From NCBI GenBank assembly GCA_028701815.1, contig JAQVPY010000091.1, positions 1 to 8,239 on the forward strand: a stretch of 8,239 bases of DNA, read 5' to 3'. Position 1 is the first letter of the stretch; every line of letters begins with the position of its first letter. The DNA comes from Bacteroidales bacterium (lineage in GTDB: Bacteria > Bacteroidota > Bacteroidia > Bacteroidales > BM520). The translations under genes and the position numbers were made by a program. Below are positions 1 to 5,705 of the stretch, one piece after another. Under the pieces are notes generated by a model, which did no database searches, was not told the origin of the DNA, and saw nothing but the letters and a program-made list of their open reading frames with translations.

Positions 1-308
1 ATCTCGACCTCGTCGGTCTATACGATAAACATGGAAAAAAACCTGCAGTCCTCTCCGACGGCGAAAAACAAAGAGTCGCCATAGCCCGCTCTATTATCAA
101 TAAGCCTAAACTGATTCTCGCCGATGAACCTACCGGCAGCCTCGACCCGGAAACTTCAGAAGAAATTATGAAAGTACTCAAAAACATTAATGAAACCGGT
201 ACCGCAGTTGTGATGGCCACTCACGACTACGCCCTCTTTAGAAAGTTCCCGGCTAAAATCTTAAAATGCGCCGATAATACTATATCCGACCCTAATTTTA
301 ATATCTAA
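1..308 (+). CDS. ftsE: ABC transporter ATP-binding protein, FtsE-like (3' part only)
   Basis: This is the C-terminal part (about 101 residues; first full codon at base 3) of an ABC-type ATPase; the Walker A half lies outside the window. Three catalytic motifs are visible in order: the signature loop LSDGEKQRVAIARS, Walker B LILADEPTGSLDP with its catalytic Glu, and the H-loop in VMATHDYALF. The TGTAVVMATHDY stretch and the tail KFPAKILKCADNTISD resemble Bacteroidota FtsE, the ATPase that pairs with FtsX at the division site to control peptidoglycan hydrolases. That assignment rests on recalled family resemblance; a LolD or MacB type ATPase is the main alternative. The signature has Asp where the first Gly of LSGGE is usual. 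It stops at TAA 306-308, and pepE follows 14 nt later on the same strand, so co-transcription is likely. Confidence 0.75.
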   Translation, partial: LDLVGLYDKHGKKPAVLSDGEKQRVAIARSIINKPKLILADEPTGSLDPETSEEIMKVLKNINETGTAVVMATHDYALFRKFPAKILKCADNTISDPNFNI

Positions 309-322
309 AAAATACTAATAGC

Positions 323-1174
323 ATGAATAAACTAAAACTTTTACTGATCAGCAACTCTACAGACCCCGAAATTCCTTTGCCAATAAATGACAACATATAC
401 ACAGATATCGCCAACGAACCCATAGGAAGACAGAAATATCTGCTCTGGCCGCGACCGTTTATAGAAGATTTCTGCAAAAAGTATAATGTCAAAAAAGTGC
501 TTTTTATCCCTTTTGCTGGTGTTAACCTCGTGAGCGAAAGTGTAAAAAAATCATACGACGAATACGAAAATAAAGTTAAAAGTTTCTATGCAAAATTCGG
601 AATTAAGCTATACTCCATTCATAAAGAGAAAAAGCCTATTGAGGCAATCATCAAGGCCGAAGCCGTAGCTGTTGGCGGCGAAAATACCTTCTACCTTGTT
701 AATGAGCTACATCGCCTCGGACTTATGAAACCGCTCCGCGAACGCGCTCTTAACGGAATGCCCTATATGGGATGGAGCGCAGGTTCAAATATAACCTGTC
801 CTACACTTATGACAACTAATGATATGCCTATCATACAACCTCAAAGTTTCGATTGTCTCAACCTGTTACCTTTTCAGATAAACCCGCACTACCTCGACGC
901 TAATCCAGAGGGCTTCGGCGGCGAAACTCGCGAAGTACGTATAAAAGAATTTATTACTGTTAATAGAAATACTACCGTCGTCGGCCTCCGTGAAAGATGT
1001 CTCCTCGAAATGGAAAATGGCAACCTGCTTCTTAAATTTAAAGATAAAACTTCAAGGCCCGACAGCAAAGAATCTTCTAATTATAAACTCATCATTTTTA
1101 AATACAACAAAGACGCCGGTAAACAAATTACTGAATATTCAGCAACCGAGGATCTTAATTTCTTATTGAAATAA
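323..1174 (+). CDS. pepE: Dipeptidase E (alpha-aspartyl dipeptidase, peptidase family S51)
   Basis: PepE is a cytoplasmic serine peptidase that hydrolyses dipeptides with N-terminal Asp. The 283-residue product carries the family landmarks in order: LLISNST at 7-13, VLFIPFAGV at 59-67, VGGENTF at 117-123, the nucleophile elbow GWSAGSN with Ser152, TTNDMPI at 164-170, and QINPH with His189. The 37-residue spacing of Ser152 and His189 equals that of Ser120 and His157 in the enterobacterial enzyme; the acidic partner may be Glu224 in GLRE, by position. It is about 50 residues longer than the E. coli enzyme (229): roughly 20 extra residues lie after NST, ending in a YLLWPRPFIEDF segment, and the C-terminus is also longer. 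The ATG at 323 is directly followed by the conserved first strand, which supports this start. No Shine-Dalgarno is seen. It probably shares a transcript with the FtsE-like gene and converges with the hydrolase gene at 1177. Confidence 0.93.
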   Translation: MNKLKLLLISNSTDPEIPLPINDNIYTDIANEPIGRQKYLLWPRPFIEDFCKKYNVKKVLFIPFAGVNLVSESVKKSYDEYENKVKSFYAKFGIKLYSIHKEKKPIEAIIKAEAVAVGGENTFYLVNELHRLGLMKPLRERALNGMPYMGWSAGSNITCPTLMTTNDMPIIQPQSFDCLNLLPFQINPHYLDANPEGFGGETREVRIKEFITVNRNTTVVGLRERCLLEMENGNLLLKFKDKTSRPDSKESSNYKLIIFKYNKDAGKQITEYSATEDLNFLLK

Positions 1175-1176
1175 CA

Positions 1177-2124
1177 CTATTCCTTGTCCTTCGGATTATA
1201 AAGATCATTAGGTCTGAATGAACTGAAATTATAAGTTTCAGCATCTGCGTCAAAGAAAGTCTGGTCTATCTGTAAATTGCGTCCATTAGTGATATAGTTA
1301 TCAATAAACCAAATCGTCTGTTCTATTTCCGGTTCCATCATGACGGCGACGTCGTGACCGTGATCCAATACTCTGAAAACGAAATATGGATAGTCATATT
1401 TTTCAAACCTCTTTGCTAAGGCATTGGCACCAAACAAGCCCATCCTGAAAAACTGTATCTTGTTATATGTAACAAGTCTGTCCTCAGTACCATGAAACAT
1501 CAACGTTGGTGCAGGAGTATCCTGTCGCCATTTTATCTTTCCCTCGCGTGAGAAAATCGCACCCGAAAAAGCTACTATCCCCGCATATCTAAAACCGGTA
1601 GGGAGCGCATCGATAAAATTATTGTCGCCATTAGCTCTATGATAATCAGACTGTAAGGCTGTCATCGCACCGGCGCTGCTTCCACATAATATTATTTTGT
1701 CCTTCGAAATCTTAAACTTATCGGCATTATTCAACATAAAAATTGTCGCCGAATAAGTGTCTTCCACCGCAATATGAATTGCATTCTCCAGCACTTCTGT
1801 GTGAAAAACGTTTACCTTGGTAACCCCTTTTAATCCAAGTCGGTAATCTATGGCAGCAACAGTAAAGCCTGCCTCGGCAAGTTTCTGACAATAGCTGACA
1901 TTTGCTTCTTCATTTCGTGAGCCACCAATAAAGCCGCCGCCGAAAATATAAATAATACAGGCGCTGTCATGGCGCATTGCAGGCGGCGTATAGACATCCA
2001 CGAACAAGGTGTCATTTCCGCGCCGCGCGAATTCGTATGTTTTTACTTCCTGTGCCATACAAGCAAGGGAGCCGGCACCAACCATGAGGGTTAAAACCAT
2101 TTTAGTGATAATTCCACTTTTCAT
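1177..2124 (-). CDS. Exported alpha/beta-hydrolase (carboxylesterase-like)
   Basis: The 315-residue product starts with a signal peptide: positively charged residues, a hydrophobic stretch to about residue 22, then CMAQE, where signal peptidase I would most simply cut before Gln25. Cys22 is preceded by S-L-A, which is not a good lipobox. The mature part has the alpha/beta-hydrolase layout: oxyanion loop IFGGGFIGG at 60-68 (Phe in place of the His of HGGG), AAIDYRLG at 90-97, nucleophile elbow GSSAG at 148-152 with Ser150, an acid at Asp215 in HGTEDRLV, and a histidine in DHGHD (His255 or His257). This resembles the esterase/lipase group with HGGG-type loops, including the dienelactone-hydrolase-like and feruloyl-esterase-like members. 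The substrate cannot be told; an acyl or acetyl ester on a carbohydrate is one possibility. It lies 16 nt downstream of nfeD on the same strand and is probably co-transcribed with it. The leader before the ATG is A-rich with no Shine-Dalgarno. Confidence 0.85.
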   Translation of the reverse strand: MKSGIITKMVLTLMVGAGSLACMAQEVKTYEFARRGNDTLFVDVYTPPAMRHDSACIIYIFGGGFIGGSRNEEANVSYCQKLAEAGFTVAAIDYRLGLKGVTKVNVFHTEVLENAIHIAVEDTYSATIFMLNNADKFKISKDKIILCGSSAGAMTALQSDYHRANGDNNFIDALPTGFRYAGIVAFSGAIFSREGKIKWRQDTPAPTLMFHGTEDRLVTYNKIQFFRMGLFGANALAKRFEKYDYPYFVFRVLDHGHDVAVMMEPEIEQTIWFIDNYITNGRNLQIDQTFFDADAETYNFSSFRPNDLYNPKDKE

Positions 2125-2140
2125 ATTTTTCTGTTTTTCT

Positions 2141-3535
2141 TTATTTATTTGCTCTTACTACAAGTTGGGCATTGAGATAACCCACCACCTTGACAGCCTC
2201 GCCTTTTTCAATCCATCCGCCTTCGGTAACGGCATCAAAGACATCACCGCCAATCATCACTTTGCCCGACGGCCGTAATACGGAATGAGCTATGCCCTCA
2301 CAATTTATCATATTCGCATATTCCGACGTCGCCGAGCTAAAGCCTGCCGAAGACTGTTGTGTATCATTAAGAGCTATTTTAATATGCTTATTATTTGTTG
2401 TCAATAGTTTCTTTGCCAAGAACAGCGATAGTACAAAAGCTACTATTGTCGCCGAGATAACCGTTGAGATGGCAGTCGCCAGCATATATAAATGCTCGCT
2501 GTTGACATGAAACCCTTTATTTGGCACCATGGCAAAAATCAAGCCTGTCAGGATAAGGATTATCCCGGAAATCCCGGCTACCCCAAATCCGGGTATGACA
2601 AATATTTCTAAGGCCAGTAAGATAAAACCCACTGCAAAAACAACAATTTCCCAATATTCAACGAGGCCGCCTATATATAATGGGAAGAAGTACAAAACAA
2701 CGCCCAATATGGCTATTGCCAGCGGGAAACCGACTCCGGGCGTTTGAAGTTCAAAATATATACCGCCTATTATCATCATTATCAGTAATCCACTTATAAA
2801 GGGTTTCATAAAAAAGTTGATGATCTTATCCAAAGCCGTCAATGTCTGTTTGATAACAACAGGGTTGTCAAGTTCCGCCTTGTCTATCACCTCATTGATA
2901 TTGTCCACTTCACCTTCACAATAACCGTATTTTATGGCTTCGGAGACAGTAAGAGTAAGCACCTTACCTGAATCTGATACTTTAGGGATATAAACATCGG
3001 GATCTACCATCGCCTCGGCTATTTGCGGGTCACGCCCGTTTGCTTCAGCGGTAGCGCGCATCATACCTCGCATAAACGACTGGTATTTGTCGGGCATAGC
3101 CTCACTGGTCTGGTTTACTACGGTAGCAGCGCCGATACTTGCTCCCGGCGACATATATATGCTGTCGCAAGCTACTGAAATCAACGCCCCTGCGGAGGCA
3201 GCATTATTGTCGATATATGCATATACAGGCATCTTCGCATACAGCACTTTAGAACGGATTGAGTCAGCATCAACCAGGGTGCCCCCATAAGTATTCAGGT
3301 GTATCACAACAAGCGCCGCGTTCATAGCTGCAGCCTCCTCAAAACCCATCCGTACCTCACGCCACGTGTGAGGACCTATTTCATCTTTTAAGGTGATAAC
3401 ATACACCGTATCCGACGAATTATTATCTGAATTTTTAATTTCCTCTCCGGACTTTCCTTCTATCTTCATAGCACAGCCACTGCTAATAACAACTGAAAAT
3501 AGACACAATAGATATATTTTGAAGCGCATCTTCAT
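2141..3535 (-). CDS. nfeD: NfeD family membrane-bound ClpP-class serine protease
   Basis: This is a long-form NfeD protein of 464 residues from the ATG at 3535. Residues 1-21 look like a signal peptide or lipoprotein signal (MKMRFK, hydrophobic run, ISSGC); the lipobox is imperfect, so lipidation of Cys21 is uncertain. About residues 40-225 form a ClpP/SppA-like protease domain, with TVYVITLKDEIG, LNTYGGTLVDAD, and the candidate nucleophile Ser114 in NNAASAGALIS followed by SPGASIGAA. In the archaeal homologue PH1510 the catalytic dyad is Ser-Lys; I could not place the Lys with confidence, and the position I align by eye before NGRD is Arg160. Four or five hydrophobic segments follow at about 246-375, then a C-terminal OB-fold NfeD domain (412-464, GIAHSVLRPSGKVMIGG onward). 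The family is linked to stomatin/flotillin partners and membrane quality control; no such partner is in view. An in-frame TTG at 3568 is a poorer start: it falls within a candidate promoter, whereas ATG 3535 directly precedes the signal peptide and has AAGG 8 nt upstream. Confidence 0.9.
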   Translation of the reverse strand: MKMRFKIYLLCLFSVVISSGCAMKIEGKSGEEIKNSDNNSSDTVYVITLKDEIGPHTWREVRMGFEEAAAMNAALVVIHLNTYGGTLVDADSIRSKVLYAKMPVYAYIDNNAASAGALISVACDSIYMSPGASIGAATVVNQTSEAMPDKYQSFMRGMMRATAEANGRDPQIAEAMVDPDVYIPKVSDSGKVLTLTVSEAIKYGYCEGEVDNINEVIDKAELDNPVVIKQTLTALDKIINFFMKPFISGLLIMMIIGGIYFELQTPGVGFPLAIAILGVVLYFFPLYIGGLVEYWEIVVFAVGFILLALEIFVIPGFGVAGISGIILILTGLIFAMVPNKGFHVNSEHLYMLATAISTVISATIVAFVLSLFLAKKLLTTNNKHIKIALNDTQQSSAGFSSATSEYANMINCEGIAHSVLRPSGKVMIGGDVFDAVTEGGWIEKGEAVKVVGYLNAQLVVRANK

Positions 3536-3565
3536 ACTTTTTACCTTAAATGCATTAATTTTGTG

Positions 3566-3597
3566 CAAAATAACAAAAAAAATATCTTATAATCAAA
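3566..3597 (-). promoter_or_regulatory. Candidate promoter of nfeD and the hydrolase gene
   Basis: Reading the minus strand, TTTG (3597-3594) is followed after 21 nt by TATTTTG (3572-3566). This resembles the Bacteroidota pair of a -33 TTTG and a -7 TAnnTTTG with 19-21 nt between, but the -7 part lacks one base. The transcript would start near 3561, about 26 nt before the ATG at 3535. This is pattern matching in a very A/T-rich stretch, so it is weak on its own. Confidence 0.4.
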
Positions 3598-3607
3598 TAA
3601 AAAGAAT

Positions 3608-3615
3608 TATCTTTG
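3608..3615 (+). promoter_or_regulatory. Candidate rpsA promoter, -7 element TATCTTTG
   Basis: The octamer TATCTTTG matches the Bacteroidota -7 consensus TAnnTTTG exactly and sits in the divergent region ahead of rpsA, pointing toward it. No TTTG is found 19-21 nt upstream, so the -33 half is poor. By the usual spacing the transcript would start near 3620, leaving a leader of about 107 nt before the chosen ATG at 3727. The computed ORF for rpsA begins with a TTG inside this element, one reason to reject that start. Confidence 0.55.
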
Positions 3616-3621
3616 CAACTC

Positions 3622-3662
3622 TTTTGCGAAAGAATAAAAATTGGCATTATTTCTACGCAAGA
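3622..3662 (+). promoter_or_regulatory. Candidate hairpin in the rpsA mRNA leader
   Basis: Bases 3622-3628 (TTTTGCG) can pair with 3656-3662 (CGCAAGA) as 7 bp including one G-U. After a small internal loop (3629-3630 against 3655), AGAA at 3631-3634 pairs with TTCT at 3651-3654, closing a 16-nt A/T-rich loop. The hairpin would begin about 2 nt after the inferred transcription start. E. coli S1 represses its own synthesis through its mRNA leader, so a control structure here is plausible, but I matched no known RNA family and pairing of this size can occur by chance. Confidence 0.3.
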
Positions 3663-3726
3663 ATGTTTAACTCAACAAATTACAATGTTTAACCCGATTG
3701 CGCCAATCAATCACAGTAAAATTTTT

Positions 3727-5643
3727 ATGACAGAAGAAACAAAAAATGTTTCCACAGAAGCTCCGGAAATTGCTCCGACAGAAAACACAGTACCCGCAGA
3801 AGAAGCTCAAGCTCCAATAGAAGAACAAGCTCCTGTTGCAGAGCCGGTATTTGAAGAAAAACCGATCGAGAAAGAACCCGTAAAGGTTAAAGTTGACTGG
3901 GCTACTTTAGGTAGTGCAAAAGACATCTATTCTGCTAAGGAACGTCAAAATCTTGAAGACCTCTATGCTAACACGCTGAATCAAATCGCCGACCATGAAG
4001 TAATGAACGGCACAGTAGTAGGCATCACCCCACGTGAAGTCGTTATTAACATCGGCTTTAAATCAGGCGGTGTTGTTCCATCATCCGAATTCAGATACAA
4101 CTCCGGCTTAAAACTCGGCGATACTGTAGAAGTATATGTAGAAAGTCAGGAAGATGCAAACGGTCAACTTATCCTCTCCCACAAAAAAGCGAAACTGCTC
4201 AAATCATGGGAAAGAGTCAATCAGGCTTTTGAAACTAACGAAGTTATTAACGGTTACGTTAAATGCCGTACCAAAGGCGGTTTAATCGTTGACGTATTCG
4301 GCATCGAAGCATTCCTCCCGGGATCACAAATCGATGTTAAACCGATCAGAGATTATGACGTATTCGTCGACAAAACAATGGAGTTTAAAGTTGTTAAGAT
4401 CAACCAGGAATACAGAAACGTTGTTGTATCCCATAAAGCACTTATCGAAGACGAACTCGAAGCTCAAAAGGCCGAAATCATGTCTCGCCTCGAAAAAGGT
4501 CAAGTACTTGAAGGTACTGTTAAAAACATCACCACCTACGGCGTATTCGTCGACCTCGGCGGTGTCGACGGTCTTATCCACATTACAGACCTCAGCTGGG
4601 GAAGAATTAACCACCCGGAAGAAGTCGTTCAACTCGACCAGAAAATACAAGTCGTTATCCTCGATTTCGACGACAACAAAAAACGTATCGCTCTCGGACT
4701 GAAACAACTCACTCCTCATCCTTGGGATTCACTTGACTCGGATCTTAAAGTCGGTGATAAAGTTAAAGGTAAAGTCGTTGTCATTGCTGACTACGGCGCA
4801 TTTATCGAAATCGCTCCAGGCGTAGAAGGTCTGATCCACGTTTCTGAAATGAGCTGGTCTCAACACCTCCGCACCGCTCAGGACTTCCTGAAAGTAGGCG
4901 ACGAAGTAGAAGCAGTAATCCTTACCCTCGATAAAGAAGCTCGCAAAATGTCTCTCGGTATCAAACAACTTATTCCGGACCCGTGGGCAAATATCGAAGA
5001 TAGATACCCTGTCGGCTCTAAACATACAGCTACTGTTAGAAATTTCACTTCATTCGGTATCTTTGTTGAACTAGAAGAAGGCGTCGGCGGATTAATCCAT
5101 ATCTCCGACCTCTCATGGAATAAGAAGATCAAACACCCTGCTGAATTTACCAAGGTCGGCGAAACTCTCGATGTTGTCGTTCTCGACATCGATAAGGAAA
5201 ACCGTCGCCTTAGCCTCGGACATAAACAACTCGAAGAAAACCCATGGGATGCTTACTCAAACATCTTTACAGAAGGTTCTATACACCAGGGCAAAATTAC
5301 CGTCGCAACCGATAAGGGCTTTATCATAAGCCTGCCGGAAGACGTAGAAGGCTTCTGCCCGTCACGTCACGCTCTTAAAGAAGACGGAACAACCGCTAAA
5401 GTCGGCGAAACCCTCGACTTCAAGGTTATCGAATTCAATAAGGCAAATAAACGTATAGTCGTTTCTCATTCTAAAATATTCCAAGACGTAGCTGCAGCTG
5501 AAAAAGCTAAAGAATACGAAAATAAGGCCAAAACAAAATCTCCTATCCAAGAACTGAACGATAGTAACGAAATTACTACCCTCGGCGACATAGAAGAGCT
5601 TGCTAAACTGAAAAGCCAAATGGAACAAGAAGAAGAAAAGTAA
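3727..5643 (+). CDS. rpsA: 30S ribosomal protein S1 (bS1)
   Basis: S1 binds mRNA on the 30S subunit and helps load it, which matters especially in Bacteroidota, where the anti-Shine-Dalgarno is sequestered. The 638-residue product has six S1 (OB-fold) repeats at about 90-153, 172-239, 258-328, 343-415, 430-502 and 517-584. Domains 3-5 show the typical core, for example GTVKNITTYGVFVDLGGVDG then LIHITDLSW, and GLIHVSEMSW and GLIHISDLSW. Domains 1, 2 and 6 are more diverged, as is usual. Residues 1-55 are a low-complexity Glu/Ala/Pro-rich extension, and the last 50 residues are charged and probably helical (ends QMEQEEEK). ATG 3727 (MTEETKNV) was chosen; an in-frame ATG at 3685 and a TTG at 3613 are further upstream, and the segments they add (MFNPIAPINHSKIF and more) do not look like S1. 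No Shine-Dalgarno is visible. The gene is monocistronic, between its own candidate promoter and a terminator. Confidence 0.96.
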   Translation: MTEETKNVSTEAPEIAPTENTVPAEEAQAPIEEQAPVAEPVFEEKPIEKEPVKVKVDWATLGSAKDIYSAKERQNLEDLYANTLNQIADHEVMNGTVVGITPREVVINIGFKSGGVVPSSEFRYNSGLKLGDTVEVYVESQEDANGQLILSHKKAKLLKSWERVNQAFETNEVINGYVKCRTKGGLIVDVFGIEAFLPGSQIDVKPIRDYDVFVDKTMEFKVVKINQEYRNVVVSHKALIEDELEAQKAEIMSRLEKGQVLEGTVKNITTYGVFVDLGGVDGLIHITDLSWGRINHPEEVVQLDQKIQVVILDFDDNKKRIALGLKQLTPHPWDSLDSDLKVGDKVKGKVVVIADYGAFIEIAPGVEGLIHVSEMSWSQHLRTAQDFLKVGDEVEAVILTLDKEARKMSLGIKQLIPDPWANIEDRYPVGSKHTATVRNFTSFGIFVELEEGVGGLIHISDLSWNKKIKHPAEFTKVGETLDVVVLDIDKENRRLSLGHKQLEENPWDAYSNIFTEGSIHQGKITVATDKGFIISLPEDVEGFCPSRHALKEDGTTAKVGETLDFKVIEFNKANKRIVVSHSKIFQDVAAAEKAKEYENKAKTKSPIQELNDSNEITTLGDIEELAKLKSQMEQEEEK

Positions 5644-5662
5644 TATATTATATTATTTAGAG

Positions 5663-5690
5663 AAGGCAGGCCTAAAACCTGCCTTTTTTT
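5663..5690 (+). terminator. Intrinsic terminator of rpsA
   Basis: A perfect 8-bp stem, AAGGCAGG (5663-5670) with CCTGCCTT (5678-5685), closes a 7-nt loop and runs into seven T residues (5684-5690), starting 19 nt after the rpsA stop codon. Stem and T-run fit a Rho-independent terminator on the plus strand. It separates rpsA from the rnz-lplA unit. Confidence 0.9.
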
Positions 5691-5693
5691 ATT

Positions 5694-5701
5694 TATATTT
5701 G
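5694..5701 (+). promoter_or_regulatory. Candidate rnz-lplA promoter, -7 element TATATTTG
   Basis: TATATTTG matches TAnnTTTG exactly and lies between the rpsA terminator and rnz, where a new promoter is needed. Its last base is 4 nt before the rnz ATG, so transcription would start at or within a base or two of the start codon. The expected -33 region falls inside the terminator hairpin and holds no TTTG, which weakens the call. Confidence 0.5.
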
Positions 5702-5705
5702 CGCT

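Noticed and set aside
298..492. Minus-strand 64-codon open frame over the start of pepE
   Set aside because: Opposite conserved PepE sequence, with no initiation signal or recognisable product.
1158..1172. ATTTC/GAAAT hairpin at the pepE 3' end as a terminator
   Set aside because: Five weak base pairs inside the coding end with no T-run after it.
2009..2278. Plus-strand open frames opposite the hydrolase/nfeD region (also 2292-2510, 2529-2747, 3087-3290)
   Set aside because: All are opposite well-supported NfeD or hydrolase coding sequence and look like antisense shadows.
3588..3593. TATAAT hexamer upstream of rpsA as a sigma-70 -10 box
   Set aside because: Bacteroidota primary sigma uses TAnnTTTG rather than TATAAT, and the hexamer is easily found by chance in this A/T-rich stretch; the TATCTTTG nearby is the better candidate.
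3393..3692. 99-codon plus-strand open frame across the nfeD 5' end and the rpsA leader
   Set aside because: It overlaps the nfeD coding start antisense and two promoter candidates; the translation has no family features. Only its last nine codons are mentioned, as a leader mini-ORF.
4289..4702. 137-codon open frame in another plus frame inside rpsA
   Set aside because: Serine/threonine/lysine-rich shadow of the S1 repeats with no recognisable fold; rpsA is intact in its own frame.
4324..4719. 131-codon open frame antisense to rpsA, with others at 4729-5025, 4878-5189 and 5362-5628
   Set aside because: They lie opposite clear S1 domains and arise from the codon pattern of a highly expressed gene; the translations show no domain or plausible start.
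3990..5480. Repeated sequence in rpsA as a DNA repeat or duplication
   Set aside because: The similarity is the six S1 domains at protein level, normal for bS1, with no long identical DNA repeats.
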